Below are positions 18,830-27,686 of a stretch of DNA of 40,539 nt, one piece after another. The stretch spans positions 1 to 40,539 of the forward strand of contig JALERT010000209.1 in the NCBI GenBank assembly GCA_022764445.1, in the 5' to 3' direction. This stretch comes from Lachnospiraceae bacterium. GTDB lineage: Bacteria; Bacillota; Clostridia; Lachnospirales; Lachnospiraceae. The notes below the pieces were generated by a model. That model saw only the letters and a list, made by a program, of their open reading frames with translations, ran no database searches and was not told where the DNA came from. The position numbers and the translations under genes are program-made. Position 1 is the stretch's first letter, and every line of letters starts with the position of its first letter.

Positions 18830-19102
18830 CTAAAGCACACTTGTTAATATCCACTGAAAAATATAAGTAAAAATAACTCCGCTTATACCTAATATGCCCG
18901 AAATGACAAGTGAAATTTGATTGATATTTACCATAAGATTTAACCCCATCATTTTTAATAAAAAATTCGCAAATGTAATAAATACAATGCCTGAAAGACA
19001 TCTTGTAAGTGTATTTATAAACAGCTCCTTTACATTTACGTTCATAAAACTAAGAAACAGTAAAAAAATCATCAAAAATGCCACATAATAAAAGTAATTC
19101 AA
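18830..19102 (-). CDS. bofA: BofA-like pro-sigma-K processing regulator
   Basis: 90 aa, two TMs, C-terminal ILGISGVIFTYIFQWIL resembling the BofA GxLGxPGV motif; next to a YaaL-type gene as in Bacilli/Clostridia. Confidence 0.75.
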   Translation of the reverse strand: MNYFYYVAFLMIFLLFLSFMNVNVKELFINTLTRCLSGIVFITFANFLLKMMGLNLMVNINQISLVISGILGISGVIFTYIFQWILTSVL

Positions 19103-19368
19103 CTAATGATACCTCCTTTAATATGTAATGTTCTCTCGAAATCATGCACATAGAACCTAAAAGAGAACATTGTCTGTTCTGAATGAATCACATTTTTTTA
19201 TCATATTATGATATTAGTACCAAAACTAAACTTTTCCACTTACATCATAATATGTTGGAATTTCTAAAAAAGACATGCCAAATAATGCATAAATCTTCCA
19301 TTACTGTCTATACTTATATAAATGGAAACGTAACACGCACATAATCATATTTAAGGAAGGACTAGTCT

Positions 19369-19593
19369 ATGTTATTTATGGGAAAAAAAAGAAATCTCCC
19401 TAAAAAGGAAGATTTCCTAAAAAAAGCTCTTTTAGAAGCTCAGCAAAGCTTTGAAAATGCCTACAAAGGATTAGAAAATGTAAATGATCCCGATCTTATT
19501 GACAGTTATATCTATGAAATAAATGCAGCTAATCTTAGATATAAAGTACTTCTTCGTGATGTAAAGATGCTTAGTGAAAATAATAACAATTAA
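19369..19593 (+). CDS. DUF2508/YaaL family protein
   Basis: Small coiled protein: LLEAQQSFENAYKGLENVNDPDLIDSYIYEINAANLRYKVLLRDVK. Confidence 0.8.
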   Translation: MLFMGKKRNLPKKEDFLKKALLEAQQSFENAYKGLENVNDPDLIDSYIYEINAANLRYKVLLRDVKMLSENNNN

Positions 19594-21341
19594 CTCCTGC
19601 CTGAAATAAGACTTTCAAAGACACCGTACAGATAAAGTGTACCATTCCCCCACAATCTGTTGACTCCACTCATCCCTGAAGCATCCGCCCCACGTATCAG
19701 ATATTTTTGTACCTTTACCGTATTCATACTTATATCATTTTTTCTTACTATCCCCCACTCTAGAAGAAGAGCCGCAGCTCCCGCCGTTACTGCACAGGCC
19801 CCACTTGAACCATTCATATATCCAAATCTCGTTAAAAGCATACGTTCTTCTTCCGTACCGGGATATTTATTGCCGACGTATGGCAATGGTCCGTAAACAT
19901 CAATTCCCGGAGATGCAATATCAGGCTTAATGTACCCTAAACGAGTATAGCCTCTGCTTGAATTAATAGCCACACTTCTATTTGATGAATTATAATATGA
20001 TGCTGATATAAGATTTGTATTATTACTTGGATCGCAAAGTGTAACATCAGGATCTGCCTTTAAAAAATAAGTTGTTTCAGGCAAAAAATTTCTTATTGGA
20101 AGCCACATATCAAAAAAACCTGTTGCATCATTTTCATTAAAAACTCTTATATTCCATATTCCTACAGAGGGATTATCGAATCGAATCTGTATACATTCAT
20201 CTCCACTTTCATATGCAAAAAGAAGATACTCCACATCTACCACCGTATCATCAAGAATGAAATCAATGTGTCTCTTCTCACCAAGTCCTGCCTGTATTTT
20301 CCCACTGTATTCACCATTTGGCGATGTCAGAGCTACAGCGTAAAGATAAGGAGCTTCACTCCACAGTTCAATCATAAATCCGTTATTACTGCCGACTCTT
20401 ACCTCAACCTGAACATCCGTACCGGGAGATACCATATCACTTCGATAATGATGCGATGTATTTGCCTCATTTCCGCACGACGTTACTACAGTAACACCTC
20501 TGTAGTCTCCTACCGTCTGAAGATATCTTCCAAGCACTCCTCCCTGTTCGTGACCACCCATGCTGGTTCCAAGTCCAAGGCATATAACAAGCGGTCTATT
20601 CCTTTTATTTGCCGTTTCCCATAGATATCTGACAGCAAGAAGAATATCATTTTCAGCATATACCGGTTCATTTGTAGTTATTCTGTAAAATCTTTTTAAA
20701 GAATTTTTTGCCTCCTTGCATTTAACGACACATATATCTGCAAGTGGTGCAACTCCTGAAAAAGCCTTTGATTCAATACTGCTGCCGCATGCTACCCCGG
20801 CTGCAAATGTACCATGGCCATTTAAATCTCTGCTCGGAACTATTTCCCATGGATTATCAGACGAAAGTGCATCATTTATATCTTCTCTTGTATATTCCTG
20901 ACCAAATGCAAATCCCTCCGGAATCCTGCCTTTATTGGTATCATCCGGCTCTATACTCTGATCCCATATAGAATATATTCTTGTTGTATTGTCTGAACCT
21001 AGAAAAGCAGGATGTGTGTAATCTATCCCCGTATCAATAAATCCGATCATAACTCCCTGTCCAAAAAGACTTAAGGCAGGCTGACGCTGTGTCCTCAATA
21101 TTCCTGATGACTCAAGCACCTGCTCAGACGACATAAGTCCGTAACAATGCGGTATAATAAATGAGCCATCACTTACATAGTTATCCATTGAACCACTTTT
21201 TGTATAAGCAATGGCATATCTTTCTGATACAATCTGAAAACATGCATCCGGATACTTCTGATAAAGATACTGCTCATCACCATAATATTCTACAATGTGA
21301 TCCTCATAATCTTCTGAATAAATTCTATCTGCGCATACCAT
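19590..21341 (-). CDS. Subtilisin-like S8 family serine peptidase (Csp-like architecture)
   Basis: Catalytic Asp (IGFIDTGIDYTHPAF), His (DLNGHGTFAAG), Ser (MNGSSGACAVTAG). Confidence 0.92.
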   Translation of the reverse strand: MVCADRIYSEDYEDHIVEYYGDEQYLYQKYPDACFQIVSERYAIAYTKSGSMDNYVSDGSFIIPHCYGLMSSEQVLESSGILRTQRQPALSLFGQGVMIGFIDTGIDYTHPAFLGSDNTTRIYSIWDQSIEPDDTNKGRIPEGFAFGQEYTREDINDALSSDNPWEIVPSRDLNGHGTFAAGVACGSSIESKAFSGVAPLADICVVKCKEAKNSLKRFYRITTNEPVYAENDILLAVRYLWETANKRNRPLVICLGLGTSMGGHEQGGVLGRYLQTVGDYRGVTVVTSCGNEANTSHHYRSDMVSPGTDVQVEVRVGSNNGFMIELWSEAPYLYAVALTSPNGEYSGKIQAGLGEKRHIDFILDDTVVDVEYLLFAYESGDECIQIRFDNPSVGIWNIRVFNENDATGFFDMWLPIRNFLPETTYFLKADPDVTLCDPSNNTNLISASYYNSSNRSVAINSSRGYTRLGYIKPDIASPGIDVYGPLPYVGNKYPGTEEERMLLTRFGYMNGSSGACAVTAGAAALLLEWGIVRKNDISMNTVKVQKYLIRGADASGMSGVNRLWGNGTLYLYGVFESLISGRS

Positions 21342-21428
21342 CTGATTTTATTCCATTCATTTTTTTTAATATATGCACCTAATGATACAATGATTGAAAA
21401 TTCATATAAAAATATAAAACAAATTATA

Positions 21429-21457
21429 CAGGGCAGATATTTTACCTATCTGCCCTG
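21429..21457. terminator. Intrinsic terminator between clpX and the S8 peptidase gene
   Basis: Perfect 11-bp inverted repeat CAGGGCAGATA/TATCTGCCCTG with 7-nt loop. Confidence 0.7.
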
Positions 21458-21473
21458 CAATTTTATGAAATAA

Positions 21474-22904
21474 TTAATTTTCTGATGACTCTATAGCCGG
21501 AATATCTCGCTGTGTAAGTATCTTCGCTTCTCCGCTTTCACGCATCTTAATAACCGGTGCACCCTTATTCTCAATATAATCCTCTGTAATTGTTACACTT
21601 CCTATCATATCGTCTTTTGGTATTTCGTACATTATATCTAGCATAAATTCTTCTATAATTGCCCTTAATGCTCTTGCTCCGGTGTTCTTCTTAGCGGCCT
21701 TTCTTGCTATTGCATGCACTGCATCATCATCAAATATAAGTTCAACTTCATCAAGTTCAAGAAGCTTTTTATACTGCTTAAGTATGGCATTCTTAGGAAG
21801 TGTAAGAATATCGCACAACATATCTTCTGTCATTGCCTGAAGTGTAAATACTATAGGCAGACGTCCGAGAAACTCAGGTATCATTCCAAACTCTCTAAGA
21901 TCCTCTGTCGTTACCTTTGAAAGAATATTCTCATCTTTATCATATTTATCACGAAGCTCTGCTTCAAAACCAATCGATGACTGCTTCGTCAGACGGTTCT
22001 TTATAACTTTTTCAAGCTCTGGAAAAGCACCGCCACAAATAAATAATATATTACGTGTATTTATTGTAGTGAGAGGAACCATGGCATTCTTACTTGTAGC
22101 ACCCACAGGTACTTCAACCTCACTTCCTTCAAGAAGTTTAAGCATCCCCTGCTGTACTGATTCTCCACTTACATCGCGACTGTTGGTATTGCGCTTTTTA
22201 GCTATCTTATCTATCTCATCAATAAATATAATACCATGCTCCGCCTTCTCCACATCATTATCAGCTGCAGCAAGAAGTTTGGAAAGAACACTTTCTACAT
22301 CATCTCCTATATAACCTGCTTCTGTGAGTGAAGTCGCATCTGTTATGGCAAGAGGTACCTGAAGTATCTTCGCGAGAGTTTTTACAAGATAAGTCTTGCC
22401 ACATCCTGTAGGTCCGATCATAAGCATATTGGACTTCTCTATCTCAACATCATTATCCGGACTGTCAGTCAGAACACGTTTATAATGATTATATACTGCT
22501 ACTGACATAACCTTTTTGGCATAATCCTGTCCTACAACGTATTCATCAAGCTTTTCTTTTATAATATGAGGAGCAGGCATATGCTGTATATCAAATGTTC
22601 CTTCATCATACATTGACTTATCCTTCTTAGGTTCTGCCTTCTTTTTCTTAACCTTCTGACGCTTTGGAACACCATCCTGCATATTTGGAGGAACCATGTT
22701 AAACATATCCATATAAGGCATTCCCTGAAATGGATTGCCCATATTTCCCATAGAATCAAATGTCTTTTGCATGCAGTCACTGCAGATACATATATTATTA
22801 GGTATATGAATTAACTTTCCTGCCCTGCTTTCAGGACGTCTGCATATGTAGCATACATCCTCATAATCTTTATCATCATTTGTCTTTTTTATATCTTCTG
22901 CCAT
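21474..22904 (-). CDS. clpX: ATP-dependent Clp protease ATP-binding subunit ClpX
   Basis: Zn finger CYICRRPES...CSDC, Walker A MIGPTGCGKTYL, IIFIDEIDKIAKK, GARALRAIIEE. ATG at 22904 with GGAGAG RBS is preferred over the TTG at 22916. Confidence 0.96.
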   Translation of the reverse strand: MAEDIKKTNDDKDYEDVCYICRRPESRAGKLIHIPNNICICSDCMQKTFDSMGNMGNPFQGMPYMDMFNMVPPNMQDGVPKRQKVKKKKAEPKKDKSMYDEGTFDIQHMPAPHIIKEKLDEYVVGQDYAKKVMSVAVYNHYKRVLTDSPDNDVEIEKSNMLMIGPTGCGKTYLVKTLAKILQVPLAITDATSLTEAGYIGDDVESVLSKLLAAADNDVEKAEHGIIFIDEIDKIAKKRNTNSRDVSGESVQQGMLKLLEGSEVEVPVGATSKNAMVPLTTINTRNILFICGGAFPELEKVIKNRLTKQSSIGFEAELRDKYDKDENILSKVTTEDLREFGMIPEFLGRLPIVFTLQAMTEDMLCDILTLPKNAILKQYKKLLELDEVELIFDDDAVHAIARKAAKKNTGARALRAIIEEFMLDIMYEIPKDDMIGSVTITEDYIENKGAPVIKMRESGEAKILTQRDIPAIESSEN

Positions 22905-23055
22905 ATTACTCTCCAATCCGGTTTATTTCATATAACTGTAATCTACAATCAAAACTATAGTACAAATGAACTACAACTTTAAAAACCTTTGTTCTTTAGC
23001 TTAACGCAAGTTATATTACTTAGTCAACTCTATAATTATTAAACATTTGTGAACT

Positions 23056-23083
23056 GTTAGGTGTGAACTGTAACAACTGTTAC
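23056..23083 (+). repeat. Intergenic motif copy A: GTTAGGTGTGAACTGTAACAACTGTTAC
   Basis: Contains the palindrome GTAACA-AC-TGTTAC; the core recurs at 23287 (+) and 34851 (-), with a partial copy at 37484 (-). Confidence 0.75.
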
Positions 23084-23112
23084 GAAATGTTGTGTATGAA
23101 CGTTTCAGATGC

Positions 23113-23141
23113 TTGACGCTGGGTATCTACTATGATACAAT
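23113..23141 (+). promoter_or_regulatory. Predicted sigma-A promoter of tRNA-Arg
   Basis: TTGACG - 17 nt - TACAAT, ending 10 nt before the tRNA 5' end. Confidence 0.75.
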
Positions 23142-23151
23142 ATCTAAGTAC

Positions 23152-23223
23152 GCTCTCATAGTTAAATGGATATAACAGCCCCCTCCTAAGGGGCAGTTGT
23201 AGGTTCGATTCCTACTGGGAGTG
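23152..23223 (+). tRNA. tRNA-Arg (anticodon CCT)
   Basis: Cloverleaf: acceptor GCTCTCA/TGGGAGT, D-stem GTTA/TAAC, anticodon stem GCCCC/GGGGC with loop CTCCTAA, T-arm GTAGG-TTCGATT-CCTAC; CCA not encoded. Confidence 0.93.
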
Positions 23224-23232
23224 CTTAAAAGC

Positions 23233-23260
23233 AGAGTTTCGCAAGCGAAACTCTTTCTTT
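23233..23260 (+). terminator. Intrinsic terminator after tRNA-Arg
   Basis: AGAGTTTCG-CAAG-CGAAACTCT followed by TTCTTT. Confidence 0.85.
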
Positions 23261-23286
23261 ATATTATTATATTAATAGTAAAAAAT

Positions 23287-23306
23287 GTTAGGTGTGAAAT
23301 GTAACA
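23287..23306 (+). repeat. Intergenic motif copy B: GTTAGGTGTGAAATGTAACA
   Basis: Matches copy A over 20 nt with one mismatch (A for C after GTGTGAA), 27 nt before the carboxypeptidase ATG. Confidence 0.75.
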
Positions 23307-23333
23307 AGTTTTATTATAAGAAAGGTTTAAATC

Positions 23334-25022
23334 ATGAAAATTAAGCGTACACTTGCAGCCCTTTTAATCGGACTGATAATTATAACGTCAACAGGAGGAA
23401 CATATGCATCTGCTGCCCCTGCCAAATCTGATACACAATCTGTATCAGACGATTCTAAAAATGATACATTTAACTGGCCTAAAGGTCCTTCCTCAAGCAA
23501 ACTGTCTTGTGATTCAGCTATTGTTATGGAAGTTTCAACGGGATCTATTCTTTATAAAAAAAATATCCATAAAAAGCATTATCCCGCAAGTATTACAAAG
23601 ATACTCACCGCACTTCTTGCAGCAGAGAACAGTTCTCTTAGTGAAACTGTTAATTTTTCAGAAACTGCTGTTTATGGTATTGAACAGGGCAGCTCTACTA
23701 TCTATTCAGAAGTTGGTGAAAAGCTTTCTATGGAGCAGTGTCTTTATGCTATAGCCCTTGAGTCAGCCAATGAAGTTTGTCTTGGTGTCGCCGAACATAT
23801 CGCAGGTTCTATAAGTAATTTCGTTGACATGATGAATGCCAGAGTCAAAGAGCTTGGCCTTAAAGATACACATTTCAATAACCCTAACGGTCTTCCTGAT
23901 CCTAAGCATTATACTTCGGCATATGACATGGCTGTTATTGCAAGAACAGCGGCAAGAAACTCAACTTTCCGTAAAGTATTTAACACAAGGACATATGTAT
24001 GTGCAAAAACTAATAAGCACAAGGTAACACGCGTGTGGAATAACCACCATCAGATGATTAATGGTTACAAATTTCCTCAATATGAATATAAATACTGCAC
24101 AGGTGGAAAGACAGGATTTACACAGGTTGCTAAAAATACGCTTGTAACATTTGCAGAGAAAGACGGTATGCAGCTTGTATGCGTTGTTATGAAAGCAGGC
24201 AATCCTCTTACCGGAGAACCAAATGAATATACAGATACAATATCACTTTTAAACTTCGGTTTTGAAAAATATAAAAAATATCCATTAAACGAATCAGATA
24301 CAAATATTAATTCAAATCTTTTTAATAACTACGATAATTTTTTCAATTCTGAGAAATCGCCTATACACCTTGCAAGCGAGTCAGCTGTTGTACTTCCAAA
24401 GGGAGTAAAACCAACTGACGTTACACAGAAAATAAAGTATAATAATGACGTTTCTATCAAGGATGGCGAAAATATAATTGGTCAGGTGACATATCAGTTT
24501 GCAGGCAAAACAGTGGGAAGTACTGATATAATATATGATAAGTCTGAAACAACGCATCTTGATGAAGCATCTCGTGATATAATCAATAATGAAATTCAGG
24601 AAATAGAAACAAAAAATGAAAAACTTTCAGGCAAATTTAGGTTTTTATCAAAATTTGCAAATGCCATTTCTACCGCATTTTCCTCTATTGCTGATTTTAT
24701 CATTTCAAATCTTATAATCATTGTAATTGCCCTGGCTGTGATTATACTTATAATTTTTATCATAATCCGCAGATTACCATCTGATGACAAAATCGGTACC
24801 GGCGGATACAGGACAAGACGTGGAAGACGTAAACATGCAAGAATACAAAGAGAACGAAGACGTGAATTATCAAAGAATAAGAATAAAAGACGTAATCACA
24901 GTAAACATTACAATAAAGATAAAAATGTAAAAGAAAAAAATAATTTCTCGAGAGGAAGACGTTCAAGAAGACGTCATAAAAAGACAAAAGAAAGTTTTGG
25001 CAAAAACTACTTTAACTTTTAA
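23334..25022 (+). CDS. Serine-type D-Ala-D-Ala carboxypeptidase with C-terminal TM and basic cytosolic tail
   Basis: Signal peptide; SxxK (PASITKILTALL), SxN (LESANEVC), KTG (TGGKTGFT). Confidence 0.93.
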   Translation: MKIKRTLAALLIGLIIITSTGGTYASAAPAKSDTQSVSDDSKNDTFNWPKGPSSSKLSCDSAIVMEVSTGSILYKKNIHKKHYPASITKILTALLAAENSSLSETVNFSETAVYGIEQGSSTIYSEVGEKLSMEQCLYAIALESANEVCLGVAEHIAGSISNFVDMMNARVKELGLKDTHFNNPNGLPDPKHYTSAYDMAVIARTAARNSTFRKVFNTRTYVCAKTNKHKVTRVWNNHHQMINGYKFPQYEYKYCTGGKTGFTQVAKNTLVTFAEKDGMQLVCVVMKAGNPLTGEPNEYTDTISLLNFGFEKYKKYPLNESDTNINSNLFNNYDNFFNSEKSPIHLASESAVVLPKGVKPTDVTQKIKYNNDVSIKDGENIIGQVTYQFAGKTVGSTDIIYDKSETTHLDEASRDIINNEIQEIETKNEKLSGKFRFLSKFANAISTAFSSIADFIISNLIIIVIALAVIILIIFIIIRRLPSDDKIGTGGYRTRRGRRKHARIQRERRRELSKNKNKRRNHSKHYNKDKNVKEKNNFSRGRRSRRRHKKTKESFGKNYFNF

Positions 25023-25025
25023 AAA

Positions 25026-25071
25026 CAAAGAAGAGCAGTTTTCTCATTCATGAGGAACCTGCTCTTCTTTG
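25026..25071. terminator. Bidirectional terminator between convergent carboxypeptidase and DHHW genes
   Basis: 13-bp perfect outer stem CAAAGAAGAGCAG/CTGCTCTTCTTTG with inner CTCAT/ATGAG stem. Confidence 0.8.
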
Positions 25072-25099
25072 CATATCGGACTTTCATACAACTAATTTA

Positions 25100-26227
25100 T
25101 TATTTTTCTGTCAACTTATATAAATTAGTATCCCCGGCAAAATTGCTCATCTCATACAATATAAGCGTATGATCAAATGTACCTGACTCAGCCAATTCTG
25201 TAATTGAACCGCTATAATATCTCAGATCGATCATTGTAATTTCAGAATAACTGTCAATAAGAAACGGTACGAAACAATTGGCAAATGAATCTTTAATGAC
25301 TAAAAGCTTTAATCCATTTTCGACTCCCGTACTTATATCAACCCTGCCACAATTACCGCCAAAAAAATATGAATATTTATCCTTCATTTTCAATTCTTTT
25401 TCATTATATATTCCGTCTGTAATCTTTCCATCATCTGTTACCTTTATATTGGCTAAAGAATCACAAAATGGTGCATATATTTTATCCGGTGATGCCTCTC
25501 TGTCAAGGACCTTTGAATATAACGATCCATAAAAATTATCACAAACCTCTTTTACATTAAATTCGTCGTATTTACGTTTATCAATCCCCATCTCTTTACA
25601 GTATTCACAATACGCTTCATACGCTCCTCTCAAAGTCCAGTGATGATCTGTACGATAATATATCTGCTCTGATTTTTCAGCCTCTTTTAAACTATCCCTG
25701 ATATCAATTAACTTTGATGACGACAGTACCGTCTCTGCCGCCTTATACATAGCTTCTGCATCATAAGAAGATGCATACTCAGGCATTTTATCTTTAAGAA
25801 CAATACAGCCGGATGGAACTAAGATTGTGAAGGAACTTCCCTTTTGTTTAGATAAAAAGTACTGCACATATCTTAAGTTCTGCATATATCTTTCCTGAGA
25901 AATTTGAGCCTCATCTTTTTTCTCAATATAATAACCATCCTTTGCCAGATAAACACCGCCTATATCCTTATAACCAAGCATCTTTTTTAACTCTGTAGAA
26001 ACCTGCATAAAATTGTCTCTTTTAAAGAACTGATCATTTAATGCATTAATCATGTCATCCTGAAAATCACCTGACATAACAGACTCTGCACTAAGCTTAG
26101 GATATTTCTCCAGATATCTGTTCTCATTAGGCGAATAACTTTTCTGCTCAGAAAATAAGGTAATTCCACCTGCTGCCCCAAGCAAAGCAATAATTATAAT
26201 TATATAAATCTTATATGAAATCCGCAC
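25100..26227 (-). CDS. DHHW/AlgX-like SGNH-fold protein (cell-surface polymer acylation)
   Basis: YYRTDHHWTLRGAYEAY and LLVIKDSFANCFVPFLIDSYSEITMIDLRYY; N-terminal TM. Confidence 0.85.
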   Translation of the reverse strand: MRISYKIYIIIIIALLGAAGGITLFSEQKSYSPNENRYLEKYPKLSAESVMSGDFQDDMINALNDQFFKRDNFMQVSTELKKMLGYKDIGGVYLAKDGYYIEKKDEAQISQERYMQNLRYVQYFLSKQKGSSFTILVPSGCIVLKDKMPEYASSYDAEAMYKAAETVLSSSKLIDIRDSLKEAEKSEQIYYRTDHHWTLRGAYEAYCEYCKEMGIDKRKYDEFNVKEVCDNFYGSLYSKVLDREASPDKIYAPFCDSLANIKVTDDGKITDGIYNEKELKMKDKYSYFFGGNCGRVDISTGVENGLKLLVIKDSFANCFVPFLIDSYSEITMIDLRYYSGSITELAESGTFDHTLILYEMSNFAGDTNLYKLTEK

Positions 26228-26238
26228 TTTAATTCCCC

Positions 26239-27684
26239 CTAAAATCTAAAATACAAAAACGGATTATATGTTTCTCCTATAATAAGTGCTATACTCAAAG
26301 CCAGTATGATAAGATAAAATACTGCACAGCACCAGAAACCAATATTTTTACAAAATGCTAACATAAAACCTTTTAGTTTTAACATAAACTTTTTCTTTAC
26401 AAAAGATATTACCTTTACAGGAAAATTGGTAGATGCAAATATAAGTATAATAAATAAAATCGCATTGGTGTAACAAAGATATATATCAGTTCCTTTTACT
26501 ACAGAAACTCCCATTCCAAAAAGAGCCTTTATGTAAATTCCAAGCTTATCAAAATTATCACATGCAAATATTACCCAGCCCACTACAATTATAAATATTG
26601 AATATATGTGAGAAAAAATACCCGGTAATTTATCAAGCAGTTTATGTAAAAACAGTTTTTCCATTAAAAGAATGACAAAATAATACAAGCCCCATATCAG
26701 GAAATTCCATCCTGCACCATGCCACAATCCCGTAAGCGACCATACTATAAAAAGATTAACTATCTGAACTTCCAGTCCTTTCCTGTTGCCACCAAGAGGT
26801 ATATATACATACTCTTTAAACCACTGTCCAAGAGTGATATGCCACCTTCTCCAGAATTCTGTGATGCTCTTTGACATATACGGATAATTAAAGTTCTCCG
26901 GGAATTTAAATCCAAGCATCTGCCCCATACCGATAGCCATATCTGAATATCCTGAAAAATCAAAATATATCTGAAATGTATATGCAAAAGCTCCGAGCCA
27001 TGCAGACAGTACAGAAATCTCTGATACGTCCATAGTATATATTTTATCCCATAGACTTCCAATCTGATTTGCCAATAAAACTTTCTTACCAAGACCTATT
27101 ATAAATCTCTGTAATCCCAAAGCAACATTCCCAGATGTAATTTTCCTTTCTTTTATCTGCCCTTCTACCTGCTCATAGCGCACTATCGGCCCGGCTATAA
27201 GCTGAGGAAACATGCAGACATACATAGCAAAATCAAAGAAATTATGCTGTGCACTTACACGCCCTCTGTAAACATCTATCGTATATGACATTGCCTGAAA
27301 TGTATAAAATGATATTCCTATGGGAAGTGCAATCCCCAAAAGACTAAAGTGAGTGCCCCATAAATCATTTAAAGATTTGATGATAAAGTCAGTGTATTTA
27401 AAAAAGCAGAGTATAGCAACATTACCTATAACAGACAAAACAAGCATCGCTTTTTTCATAAATTCTTTATCATGCTTTTTAGAATATTCAATCAATATTC
27501 CATCAATGTAATTAAACGCCGTAGAAAAAAGCATAATACAGATATACTTCGGCTCACCCCATGCATAAAATAAAAGACTTGCAACAAGCAGAAAAAAGTT
27601 TCTTAACCTGCCCGGACATATATAATATAGACAAAATACCACCGGCATAAATACACATAAAAATAATATGCTGCTAAAAACCAT
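26239..27684 (-). CDS. MBOAT family O-acyltransferase (AlgI/DltB-like)
   Basis: 481 aa multi-TM; FDFSGYSDMAIGMGQMLGFKFPENFNYPYMSKSITEFWRRWHITLGQWFKEYVYIPLGGNR...SLTGLWHGAGWNF. Confidence 0.95.
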   Translation of the reverse strand: MVFSSILFLCVFMPVVFCLYYICPGRLRNFFLLVASLLFYAWGEPKYICIMLFSTAFNYIDGILIEYSKKHDKEFMKKAMLVLSVIGNVAILCFFKYTDFIIKSLNDLWGTHFSLLGIALPIGISFYTFQAMSYTIDVYRGRVSAQHNFFDFAMYVCMFPQLIAGPIVRYEQVEGQIKERKITSGNVALGLQRFIIGLGKKVLLANQIGSLWDKIYTMDVSEISVLSAWLGAFAYTFQIYFDFSGYSDMAIGMGQMLGFKFPENFNYPYMSKSITEFWRRWHITLGQWFKEYVYIPLGGNRKGLEVQIVNLFIVWSLTGLWHGAGWNFLIWGLYYFVILLMEKLFLHKLLDKLPGIFSHIYSIFIIVVGWVIFACDNFDKLGIYIKALFGMGVSVVKGTDIYLCYTNAILFIILIFASTNFPVKVISFVKKKFMLKLKGFMLAFCKNIGFWCCAVFYLIILALSIALIIGETYNPFLYFRF

Positions 27685-27686
27685 CT

